Origin: Chlamydomonas sphaeroides | Lineage: Eukaryota > Chlorophyta > Chlorophyceae > Chlamydomonadales > Chlamydomonadaceae | Reading direction: 5' to 3' | Assembly: GCA_001662425.1 (NCBI GenBank) | Contig: BDDC01000011.1 | Location: forward strand, 1-64,000 | DNA: 64,000 nucleotides | Part shown: positions 42,236 to 53,840 of the stretch, one piece after another | Numbering within the stretch: the first letter of the stretch is position 1 | How the letters are laid out: every line of letters starts with the position of its first letter | Program-made: the position numbers and the translations under genes | Notes under the pieces: model-generated | The model's database searches: none | What the model saw: only the letters and a program-made list of their open reading frames with translations | What the model was told of the DNA's origin: nothing

Positions 42236-44751
42236 TTACGGCGGCGAAGGCTCCGGCTGTGGCGACGGTTCCGGTGACGGCGGCGGCGGCGGCTCGTGCC
42301 AAAAGACCTGGCACCTGTACGGCAGGGGAGCGGAGCGCGGCAGGGTCAGAGCGCTTGTCACGGCCCCGCAAGTCATCACGCCGTTGGACCCGCGGGCGAA
42401 ACCCAACCGCCACGCCCCCCCCCCGAGACCCATCACCGACGCAGCACATGACTCACGCGCGCATGGTGTCGTACTCCTCGCCCACGAAGCGGCCGCGCGC
42501 CTTGAGCAGCCAGCAGTTGCCGTCTGCGGCATCAGCAAACGGCAAGGGACCGTTAGCGATGGCCAACCGCCCTGCTGCCTGCAGTACGGCGACTGTCGCG
42601 CGTGCACCTTGCTTCTATCCTAGCGCAGCCTCCCGGTACGAGCCTGCGCCTGCCGGTGTAGCGCTCACCTCGCTTGTAGAAGAAGGCGTGGCAGGCTTCG
42701 CCCATCGCGACGCACTCGGCCTCGCAGGCTGCGTCGTTCATCTCGTGTGTCTGGTCGTGCGTCACCAAGTAGTGGATGTAGGGGCGGCGGGGCTGAACCG
42801 GCCAGGCCTGTGGCGGCGAGGCAGGAGGGGCGGAAGCAGGTGTGTCAAGTGGTTTCGGCAGCAGCGGCGGTAGCAGCAGCGGCAGCGGCAACGCAGGCCC
42901 AGCCTGTGCGGCGTGTGACAGACGGAGACGGGCGTGCAGGCGTGTGGGCGGTTGGGCTCCCATGCAGGGCTGCCGCTGGCTCAGCCAGGCTGACCGTGCC
43001 GTACGCTCGTACGGGTCCGTACCTTGACATAGTATCCAGCCGGCATGCAGTAGAGATCGTAAGATGCCGGGGCCGGGGGCGACGGCGGCGCTAGCTCCGT
43101 GGGCGGCGCGCGGAGGCCGGGCTTGGCGCCGCGCGGCGGGCGGGGCGCGGGGCTGACGTCAGGGCCTCCTCCGTAAAGCGGCGGCGAGGGTGCCATAGGC
43201 GACGGCGCGATCGGCACCAATGCCATCGGCGGCATACGGCGGCCGGGCGTGGCGCCGCGGGGCGGGCGGGACTGTGGGCCAGGGCTGGACTCGCCTTCGT
43301 CGTTCGGCGACGGTGGCGAAGGCAGCAGTGGTAGTGGCTGCCCAATGTCCAGCGGGGGCGCGCGGCGTCCGGGCGTGGCGCCACGGGGCGGGCGGGGCGG
43401 TGGGCTGACCTCGGGGCCGGCCCCGTAGCTCGGAGGCAGAGGGGACGGCGGCGGCGGCTCCATTGGCGGAGCACGGCGTCCGGGCGCGCTGGCGCGCGGT
43501 GGACGAGACTGGGGGCCGGGGCTGGACTCGCCCTCATCGTTCGGCGACGGTGGCGAAGGTGGCGACGGTAGTGGCTGCCCAATGTCAATCGGCGGCGCGC
43601 GGCGTCCGGGCGTGGCGCCACGGGGCGGGCGGGGCGGTGGGCTAACCTCGGGGCCGGCCCCGTAGCTCGGAGGCAGAGGGGACGGCGGCGGCGGCTCCAT
43701 CGGCGGAGCACGGCGTCCGGGCGTGCTGGCGCGCGGTGGACGAGACTGGGGGCCGGGGCTGGACTCGCCCTCGTCGTTTGGCGACGGTGGCGAAGGCGGC
43801 AACGGTAGTGGCTGCCCAATGTCCAGCGGGGGCGCGCGGCGTCCGGGCGTGGCGCCACGGGGCGGGCGGGGCGGTGGGCTGACCTCGGGGCCGGCCCCGT
43901 AGCTCGGAGGCAGTGGGGACGGCGGCGGCGGCTCCAGCGGCGGCGCACGGCGTCCGGGCGTGCTGGCGCGCGGCGGACGGGGCCGTACGCTGGGGCCGTT
44001 GGCCTCGGGCACCGCCTCTATGGGAGGCGATGGCGGGGGCGCGGCAGTGTGGCCGGCGGGAGGGGCGGCGGTGGTGGAGCCGATAGGGACGTCGCCGTCC
44101 TCGTGGTTGCGCCCGCGGCCGGCGCCGGCGCGGCGGCCCTGCCTGCGTCCGGACTCATCGTTGGCGCCATCAGCTGCCTCACTTGGGCTGGGGCTGGGGC
44201 TGGGTTCGTCGGTGGTTGCCATGGGCGTCGATTGCAGCCTTCGGCCCCTGGTCAGCGTGGCTGTTGAAGCGCCGGCGGCGAGGCCAGAGGCTGGGATGTC
44301 TACGTCGGGGGCGCCTGTGGGTTTCGTGGGGTACGAGGCGCACAGGGTGTTGTGCGGCGTGCGGGGCCACGGGCGGCAGGGCGTGCGGGGCCTGGGTTTC
44401 TGCGGCAAGGGGCTGCATGCTTTGGGAGCTGAGAGGCCAGAGACGCCAGGCGCTGCTCAAACAATGGCTCAGCGTCGAGAGCGCGCTTGCGTCTCACCTT
44501 GCGAAGCGGAGCCGCAACCAGGGACAGACTTGTGGCACGTGATCAAGTCGGCGGCCTGCGGCGCAAGCGTCGAGGGACGTTGGGGGTTGGGGTCGAGTTG
44601 GGTTCGCTGCGGCAAGCGGGCGCAGGTGCAGGAGCAGCGCATGGCTCACCCTCAGGCGGTGGGCCGCGGACACATTGCCAAGTGCCAGCAGCGCCAACAG
44701 CAGCGCAGCGGCCAGCGTTGCTGAAGCGACGGGGCGGCGATGTTGCGCCAT
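42236..44751 (-). CDS. Secreted hydroxyproline-rich-type protein with one six-cysteine PAN/apple-like domain (long paralogue)
   Basis: Five exons in transcript order: 44751-44650, 44399-43023, 42807-42669, 42523-42457 and 42314-42236 (TAA), 587 residues. Exon 1 is a signal peptide (TLAAALLLALLALGNVSA). Exon 2 encodes a long Pro/Ser/Gly/Arg-rich region of PPPSPLPPSYG, PPRPPRGATPGRRAPP and PPSPPSPNDEGESSPGP blocks, largely a 79-residue unit in tandem; such SP and PPPP tracts are typical of hydroxyproline-rich wall glycoproteins. Then comes the Cys domain: YDLYC, ACEAEC, GEACHAFFYKRG, NCWLLKARGRF and RACQVFWHE, with spacing C-x3-C-x6-C-x11-C-x19-C, followed by a Pro-rich tail (PPPPPSPEPSPQPEPSPP). 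The exon ending at 42457 uses a strong GTGAGT donor; reading through it would meet an immediate TGA. An extracellular matrix role is inferred. Confidence 0.78.
43330..43970 (-). repeat. Coding tandem repeat, 237-bp (79-residue) unit
   Basis: The block encoding RPPRGATPGRRAPP recurs at about 43359, 43596 and 43833, 237 bases apart, with EPPPPSPLPPSYGAGPEVS and PPSPPSPNDEGESSPGPQS between. Copies differ by a few bases, so they are recent but not identical. Confidence 0.9.
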
Positions 44752-46777
44752 CCCAGCATACATTGCGGCTTATGCAGCGCGCGTCTAGCTTCTAGCCACA
44801 GCGCGGCGCGTGAAAATTGCTCGCACACTGCTGATTTTTTAATTGCAGGTGCGCTGGCGTTTTGAAGGCGCGAATTGGCCTTCGTGCGGTTAAGCAAGTA
44901 CAGGGGCGAGTACGTGTCGCCTGTCACGGACTGAACTCTGGACAACTTTAAATCACGCGCGGCTTTTATCTTGTAACTGTGCGCATACTGCACTACTGGG
45001 CGGGACGCGAGCTGGGCAGCGGCCCGCGCCCGGGAAGATGGACCTGGAACCGAACGGCACAGGGCAGCTGCCGCGAACGAAGCGAGAGCACTACTGGGCA
45101 CGCACTTTCCTAGCTTCACACATCGCGTCTAGTGCTATACTTACAACACACTTTGGTCACGTCGCGACCGCACCTACGGCCTCGCAGTATTGTCGCAATG
45201 CGTGCGTTCGCCATCGCGCGATGCGCGACTACTGCACGACTAGTGCTGTCCGCGCCCGGCGCATCCATCTCGAGCGTACCCAGTAACATCCCAGACCCGT
45301 TGCGCTCGGAACCGCCAACATCACAGGGGCCTCGCCAGATGGAGGAAACTGCGGCCGCGCATAGCCGCCGCCGCGCCTTGCATATGGCTGCGGGGCACGC
45401 AGTCATCCGGCCACACAGCGGCAGCCTTTCAGCACTGTGCACATCCCCTCACTTCGCACAAGCCCAACGTCGCCGCATGAATCGCCTTGACGGGCGCGAC
45501 CTCTTAAAAACAAGCCCACGAAGGCCCAATCCACAGCACACGCGAAGTCTGTTGCCAGCCCCAATCGCGCAAGCACAACACCACGCACCAAAACCGTCAC
45601 ACAGCGCCGCCGGAGCACAAACGCAACGCGCGCATTTCAGCGTCGCGGCGCAGCACGACGCAACGTCCAAAAGGCACATGGAAATCTCCCGCTACCCGCC
45701 GTCTGCCACGCCCTTCCCTGGGCCGCTGACCCCACCCCACGCAACTTGTACGACATGTCTCTTAAGACAGCCGGCGCCTGCTCCACGCACGGCGTAGCGT
45801 AACTCCGTGCAGCTCTCGCGCGTCCACGTCTAGTCGGGGCAGCAACGCACACGCACGCTGCTGCGACCGCCGGCCCCCAAACCCGGCGGCCGCCATCACC
45901 TCCAGGCGCCAGAGCCTGGCCGCGCACCCACGCCTGCGCTGCACACTCGGCCCACACAGCCCGTGCCGCGCGGCCACCCACCCACCCATCCCACCACCAC
46001 CCGACCGCCCAACGCTCCATCCTTGGTGGGTGCAGACCCGTCCACCCACCACCCACCACCCTGCGCGCCGTGCCACCCATTCCACGGCACAGCATACACA
46101 CCCGTCCCGCCTGACGACACCGCCATGGGACACCCAACCGGCGGGCGCCCAGGACCACGCCAGCCTTCCCGCGCAGCCTGCGTCCCAGGCAAGCGAGGCC
46201 CCAGGCAGGCGAGGCCGGCCGCCCGCCCCCCGTCGGCCTGCTCGAGCGCGCACCGGCAGTGCTAGGCGCGCTCTTCCTCAATCCCAATCCAAACCGCGCA
46301 AGCCAGGACAGCTCTCTGCGAGCTTATTGCCCCACACCCCCATGACGTCTCCGGCTGCCAGCCCCCGGCTTGCTGCCGTGGCGCAGGCGGGCGCAGCGCC
46401 TAGATAGGCCCCGCGCGCAGCCGGCCTGACCAGCCACAGCCAACGCAGGCCGACACACGCCGCCTTGCGGAACCGGCACTGCCAACCCTGCGCCTGCGCC
46501 CCGCGCCGGTCGGTCCCCAGGACAGCCGTCGCCTCGCGAGCCTCCCCTGCACACGCGCCAGTCGACGTGCGGGCTCCGAGTCCAACCACCAACGGCAACG
46601 ACCAACACACTAACTGCCGACAGCCGCCTGCGAGCAGGCCCCAACACCAGTCTAGCTCTTTCATCAATCGAGCGCTGTTATCAATCACGCGCCAACGGCC
46701 GGCCCTGTGACAGGAGGCGCTGCCGACTCATCGAGCCACCAACCGCCGATCGTGGTCAACCGCCACCAACCGCCCGC
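44752..46777. other. Promoter of long apple-like gene and probable 3' UTR of the kinase gene
   Basis: The part near 44752-45050 flanks the start of the minus-strand apple-like gene. The rest lies downstream of the kinase stop at 46778. A minus-strand TGTAA (plus TTACA at 45141-45145) would give the kinase a 3' UTR of about 1.6 kb. A CACC/CCAC-rich stretch spans about 45965-46075. Open frames here were not recognised. Confidence 0.4.
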
Positions 46778-49700
46778 TTAGTCATCGTCGTCCGTCAGGC
46801 CCGACATGGGCGAGGAAAAGGGGTCGTGCGCCCTGAGGACTGGCGGCCGCGCCGGCGCCGCCGGCGGCCGCGCCGCCGGCCCCTCGTCATCCGAATCCAG
46901 ATCCAGCGCTCCGAATGGCGAGTTCATAGAGAACGGATCGCCCGGCCGGGCGCCAACCGATGGCTTCGCCACGACCGTTGGCACCGCGGCGGCGGCCGCC
47001 GCCGGTGGCGGCTTGGCGGCGGCGACGGGGCCATCGGCTTCATCGTCTGACAGGTCGACGGCGTGGAAGGGCGTCAACAGGCCGAAGCCGTCGGGCCGAG
47101 CGCCCAGCGCCGCCGCCGCCGTGCGGCGCGTCACTGAACCCGGCTGGTCGGCGAGCGAGCCACCCGCCGCCAGTGAGCCGCGCGGCATCGACATTGCCGC
47201 CAGCGTCAGCACCGGCTCCAGCGGCGGTGACGTCGGCGACGTCGGCAGCGCCGGTGGCGGCGGCGATGGCGGCGTTGGCGGCGCTGGCTGCGGTGGCGGC
47301 GGCTCTGCCGCCGTCATCGACGCTGCCATGTCTCGCACCGTCGGCCCGGAAGCCAGTGCCGACGGCGCCGCAGCTACCTGCGACTGGCGCATAGGCAGCA
47401 GGTCTCGGTCGATCTCGGCCTCCGGCTCCATGGCAGCCACCGCGGCCACCGCCGCCGTGCGCGGGCTGAGCGGCGTGTCGACGGCGGCGGTGGCGATGGC
47501 GGCGGCGGCGGCGTCGGCCGTCTCGCCGTCGGCGCGGCGCCCGGTGCCGACCCTGTTGAACTGCCGCGCCCCCAGCAGGCTGCGCCGAACCTGCGGTTGG
47601 CGGTTGGCGGATGGAAGTTGGAACAGGTTGAGCGGCTGGGTGCCAATGCCGCCAACCCGTCGGGGTCGGCTCGCAGCCCGGTGTCCATCTGACCCCAGCA
47701 CGCACCTGGCTGAGGGTACGCTGCCACCGGATGAGAGCCATGAGCCGCTCCGCGATCTTGTGGAAGGCCGGCCTACGGCAGCGAGTGACAGAGGGAATGC
47801 AAAACAGGATACGTCACTCTTGCCACCCTGCTGCGTGCCAGCAGGCACGAGTCGACCGGTTGTGTGGGTGTCCTTAACAACAGGTGGACCAGCGTGGGAG
47901 GGCCAGAGTCAGCCCAGGCTAGGCCACAGCAGGGGCCGGGACCGGAGGCCACGGCCGAGCGCACGGTAGCGGCAACGGCGGGCGGTCGCGCGGTGGGCCG
48001 CGGCTGTGGGGGCCGCACCTGTCCGCAGACTCGACCGCCCAGCAGTCCATCATGAGGGCCTTGTAGGCCTGAGCAGGAGGGCGCATGGGCACGGCGGCAT
48101 GGGCGGGGTGCGGTGAGCAGCAGGCCGCAGCGGCGCCGCTCGTCGCGTGCCGGGTGCCATGGGGCTGTGGCTGCTGCGCAGGCGCAGCGCTTGCCAATGC
48201 GTCAGGCGGGTGGCGGGCGGCGGGCGAGGCGAGCAGCGGGAGGGTCCAGAACCGTCGTCTGGCTGGGCATGCCGACACGCACACGTGCCTGGCCGCCACG
48301 CGCCCACTCTGACGAAACACCCACACACGGCCGCCGCCGGACACAACCTCCGCCGGGCACACATGTAGTAACAAGGAACAGTGCAGCCAAGCCAGCCTCG
48401 CAGCAGCAGCGGCAGCAGCAGCAGCAGCGGCAGCAGCGGAAGCGGCAGCAGCGGCCCACCTGCAGGTGAACGTTGTGCGGGACCGGCAGCGCGTCGTCGG
48501 TCGGCAAGTGGGGGCGCCACTGGGGGTTGATGGTGTGGCGGCACATGACCACCTCGTCCATGGCCACGTCGTCGTACGGCTGCTTGTACGTCAGCATCTC
48601 GTACATGATGATGCCGAAACTGTGTACGGCACGGGCAGGCGGCAGCGCGGCACGGGTCAGGGGTGCCTTGGATGCGCCGCGAGCAGACGTGCGGCGGCAA
48701 TCAGCAGCAGGCGGGGCATCAGCACGAAGGCCGCTTCCCTGGCTGCCGACGGCTCCGGGGAACGGTGGAATGGTGACAACGCTGCGCGGGACCCACCTGT
48801 ACACGTCAGCGGCCGTGGTGGCGGTGGGGTCCGTCATGGCATACACCTGCACGGCACGGTTTCAGGTTTTAGGACGTCACGGTTTGGTGCCCTGCTGCCG
48901 CACCGCAGCCCCTCAGCCCCCTCCCCGCTGCAAGCAAAGGGGCAGCCCCCAGCCCCCTCCCCGCTGCAAGCAAAGGGGCAGCCCCCAGCCCCATACGCGC
49001 GCCCGCCGCACCTCTGGCGCCTGCCAGCGCGGGTTGGTCAGCCGCGCGGGCACGCCTGCGTTTGGGTCCTGCGCCGTGCCCAGGATGCGCGCAAAGCCGA
49101 AGTCGCCTGCGGCATGATCGGGGTTGCGGGGAGGCGGCGTTCAGGGCGGTGGCCGGGGCCCCCGAATGCACACGCGGCCGCTGGCGCTGGCGGCAAGTGA
49201 AGGGAAGGGTGCGCTGGCGGCTGCTGCGTCGCGGAGCTGGACCCCATGGGGCTGAGCGGTACTGCTCACCGATCTTGAGGTGCTGGTCCTCCGTCACGAA
49301 CACGTTGGGCGAGCGCAGATCGCCGTGGATGTAGTTGCGGCTGTGCAGGTAGGCCATGCCCGCGGCAATGTCCTGTCGGCGAGAGATAGGGCAGCAACAC
49401 ATAAATATGCAACGCTGCAGTACCGGTACGCAATAGTGACACGTCACAAACAAAGCGGGTAGGCCATGCCCCCGGCACTGGCCTGACGCAGGGGAGGCGG
49501 AAGGGGAGCGAGGCATGGGTATTCGCATTGCTCTTGACATAGCTCTTCACATAGCCCTTCACATATCCACCGCCCCCCGGCCCTCGCCGCCCCCACCTGC
49601 AGCATGACCAGCCGCTTGCCCCAGCTCAGCTTCTCGCGGGTGCGCATGTTTCCCTGCCGCGCCTCCTTGAGCAGCGTGAAGAGCGAGCCCATCCTGGGGT

Positions 49701-52700
49701 GGGGGATGGGGGAGCAATGGGACCGGTGGGGTTCAGCGTTCCACGATGAGGGTACACAAGCCCTACCGCCAGGGCACCCATTCATGCGGGCCCGGGCGCA
49801 GCCTTCCAACGCGGTCCACCGGTGCTGCAGTCTACCGCTGAGGTAGGCCCTGTACCCCTTCGCCTCTCCCCCCGCCTGCCTCACTTGTAGTACTCTGTGA
49901 CGATGCGCGGCGGCGACACGCAGATGCCCACGAAGCGGATGATGTTGGGGTGCTGCCCAAGGTCCATGAGCGCAGTCACCTGGCGCACCATGGCACGGAA
50001 ACGACGGGCGTGAGTTGACGAGCCTATACATCAAGCCGTGCGAATTGGAAACGGAAGCGCCACGGGCTACACGAAACCGTGGCTGACCGCAAGGAGCTTG
50101 GCCATGCGCCGCGGGGCAGCCCGTCATGCGAACATGGCCGCTCGCCCCCCACGCCTCCCGCCGCACCTCCTTGATCACGGTGGCGAGGGTCTCATTGTCC
50201 TGGCTCGTGGCACCCGGCGAGCTCAAGTCCTGCACGCAACGGGGACCGTACGGAGGATCGCGTTGTACGGGAGCCTTGAACACGGCTCGTACCGTACGGC
50301 GCCCACTTGCTGCCGCCTCCGCCACTGCCCCCTGCCAGACGCCCGCCTGAGCCTCTGCCACATGCGTTAAACCGCACTCATGCCGTATCCGGACCCCTCC
50401 GTACGGTGCCGTACGGCGACACGTCACTGCCGTACCTTGGCCAGCGACGCGAGCTTGTCGAACGACACCGACTGCGGGTGCATCTCCTTTACCGCCACGT
50501 CAATGTGGTGCCATCGGCCGCGCCACACCGTGCCCTCCGCGCCCTGCGCGCCAGGGGAAACATTGGCGAGAGGATGTGTTGCCGCGTAAATAGCAGACCA
50601 CAGAGCGCCATTGCACGGCCGCCACCGAAGGCCGGCGACTCCCGCAGGTCCGCGGGCCCATACGCATCCTGACCCCGCCCCACCCGGCGCAGCCTCAGAA
50701 CCACGAAAGGGTGGCGTCCAGCGCTCAACACGCGTGTGTGTGCGCATATGCGCGTGGGGGCAGGTGGATGGGCGGGCCGTGCGCCGCACTGTGCCGCCCG
50801 TGCGCTGCAGCATGGGGGTTTCATACAACGTGGCTGGGAGACGCGGTGGCGCCCTCCAGCAAGCAGCACCGCCGCGTACGGCGGACAGGTAAGGAGTCGT
50901 ACGGCGGGCAGGTACGGAGTCGTACCTGGCCGATGGGGTCGACCAGTCGCAGTTCGGGTGTTGAGATGAAACAGTTCTGTGGGGGCAGTGTCGGTGTGGG
51001 GACACGTCAGCGTACAACCGGGGCGTCAGCGGGCGTGCTGGCGAGCGGTGCGGGCAGGGGCGGCCCGGGCCCGCAGCCGGCCCCCGACAACCTCGGCGGC
51101 TCCGCCGCGGGTCGCGGCAAGGCTCAACACAGGCACTGCTACTCGTATGGGCACACGCAGGTGGCCTCGGTGCGCTGAGGTTCACACGGGTAAGGCGCTG
51201 CAGGCGCCACGCTGCCACACCTGCAACAGCTTGCTGACTTGCGGCGCGGCCGGGGCCGGCGGCGGCGCGTTGGGCGCCGGCGGCGGCTCCACTGGCGGCG
51301 GCGGCACGGGCAGTCCCACTGGGGGCAGCACGGCGGGCGAGGGGCAGGACGGGAGGCAGGCGCGTGGGGGTGGGCGGCGGCAGGCGAGCAAAGCCCCTTT
51401 GGCGCCCTGCATCTCAAGCGCGCTGGATCGGATCCCTGCCGCCGCTCGAGGTCTGGATCCGATGCCGTACCGTCGCCGCTTAGCATCTCGTGGTCGCCCA
51501 CGTGGCCCGACTGGGACGGCCGCCGGGAGTTGGACAGGTCGCCGTTGTGGCCGTTGCCGTAGTAACGGCTCGACATCGTCGTGCCGCCGCCGCTGGCGGC
51601 GTGCGCGGGCCCCGGCACGTGCTGCTGCGGCATGCCGTACGGCCCATCCCCGTACTGCTGCACGCCGTACTGCTGCACGCCGGGCTGGCCGCCGATGCCG
51701 TACGGCCCGTGGCCGTACGTCGGGTCCGACATGGACAGCGCGCTGTTCATGCGCAAATACGGCGGCGGCATGGCCGCCGCCGCCGGCTGCCAGGACTGTA
51801 CGGCAACAGCGCCGCCGGGAATCATGTACCCATCGGGCATCGTCGGGTACGATGCCGGACCCAACGGAGGTGGCGCCGCCGCCGGCAGCCCACGCGGCGA
51901 CGGCGCCGCTGCCGGCAGCCCACGCGGCGACGGCGCTGTCGCCGCCACCGCCGCGTCCGCCTCCTCCTCTGCCTTCGAGCCGCCGGCGGAGCCCTCCTTG
52001 GTGCGCATGCGGCTGCGGAGGCCCATCACCACTGCCTGCCCCGCCGCGCCCCAGCGCGTCTTGGGGTCGGCCCGCGCCTCCTGGTCCTCGGCCTCAGCCT
52101 TGGTGAGGCCCGCCGGCAGCACCAGCGGCAGCATGGTCTCCCCGTCAGACTTGGCGGCGCCAAGGACGGCGGCGACGGCGGCTCCGCCGCCGGCGGCCGC
52201 CAGCGCCTGCGTCAGCTCGTTCTCCAGCTCCGAGACCTGGCGCATCGGCGCCGCCTTGGGGGTGGACTGCGGTGGGGCGCGTGTCGAGCGAGGCGGGCGC
52301 GGAGGTGGGCGCAATGACCGATGCAGTGGTGGGCGCAGGGAACCGGTGGTGCACCTCTGCGGCGAGACCTACTGCGGCAACGACCCGGCGCCCCACCTGT
52401 AGCGCCGGCTCCTTGAGCCCCGGGCGGCTGAGCCGCTGCAAGTCCGGCGGCCCCTTGTCTGCCGCCGCCGCCGAGCCCCCGGCCGCGGCCGAGTCGCCGC
52501 TGGGCGCAGCCGACTTGGACGTGGAGGCGCCATCCGCCTTGGGGGCGCTGCGACCGTCCTGACAAGCGAAACAGGGTTTGGGCCGGGGTCGGTGCGAGGG
52601 GTCAGGTCCAGGGTTTGGATAAGGGCTTGGGCCAGCGCCAGGGCCAGGGCAAGGGTCAGTTTTCAGGAGCAACCAACACTGCATGCCGGTAGCTGGCTGC

Positions 52701-53809
52701 GTGACCGCACATGGCAGGCGCGGCCGAGCGCCCTGCGTTAGGCCTGCTGCGAACCCTCCGGCGGCAGCCGTTGTTCTTCTGGCCCTCATGCGGGTCCCCA
52801 CGCGCCCTCGCGCCCCAGGCCAGCCCCACCGTGCACCCCGGCACGCGCTGCTGACGGAGCGCTGCCAGCTGTGCCAGCCTCGATAGCTACGTCGATTGGT
52901 TCGGCAGAGTCTATCGACCCGTATCGTCGGTGTGCCAACGGAAGGAAGTTGAGGATGCTGAGGCCGAGCGCCAGTGCGCCACCAGTCATGCAGCGGGCGC
53001 TCCCCCCGCACGGCGGCTCGGCGCTGGTGAACCTCCACGGCAGTGCCAACCTCGCGCGGCGCTGTCCCCAGTCGGCCCCGCATCTCACCGTGGACGGCTG
53101 CCGCCGCTGCTGCTGCTGATCAGCCGTCGCCAGCCCGCCCTCGCCGAAGCCGCCCTGCCCATGCTCCTCCTCGCTTCCCGCCACGCCCAGAGCCCCCCTG
53201 CAGGACGGAACAGGGCAGGGCGGGGTGGGCCCCGGTAAGCAGAGTGCACATCCGTCGCTACGATGTCGTCTTGTGGCTTCATAAGGCCTGTCACCCGCCT
53301 GCCGCGGCCACGGACCCTACTGCAACGCCAGTGCCTCAGCCCGTTCCCCGCCCCCGCCCTCACCCTCGCTCCCGCTCCCAGGCCCCGCCGCCCCGGCAGC
53401 CCGGCACTCACCTCGTGCCGCGCCCGCGCACGCTCTCGACCGGGCTCTCCTGCCCAAACGGCGGCGCCGTCGCGGCGGCGCCGAAGGCAGTGCCCACCAG
53501 CATGGACGCGCCGCTGACGGCGGGCTGCGGCGGCCCCGCCGGCTGCCCGTACCCGTGCATGTACGGCGAGCCGCCGGCGCCGTCCGAGGGCCCGGGGATG
53601 TGCATCGAGGCCGCGTGCGCCTGCTGCTGGGCGTACGACGCCAACATGTGCTGGTGCTGGCCGGGTCCGTGCTGGTTATGTCCGTGGTGGCTGGGGCCGG
53701 GGCCGAAGGGGTTGTTGTGCTGCGCGGGCCCAAAGCTGTGCAGCGGCGACGGCGGGCCCCCCCCCATGCCCGGGTAGCCCTGGTTGTGCGTGTACGGATA
53801 GCCGCCGCT

Positions 53810-53840
<31 letters not shown>

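Noticed and set aside
42453..42455. TGA as the stop of the long apple-like gene
   Set aside because: It lies within a GTGAGT donor; splicing to 42314 gives the ACQVFWHE ending that matches the paralogue's ACNVHWE.
45132..45797. 221-codon plus-strand frame between the apple-like and kinase genes
   Set aside because: No family resemblance and antisense to the likely kinase 3' UTR; insufficient support.
52871..53083. Possible membrane segment (GGALALGLSILNFLPLA) on the minus strand
   Set aside because: It lies between the kinase-gene exons ending at 53089 and starting at 52558, right after a strong GTGAGA donor; reading it as coding breaks the frame to the next exon.
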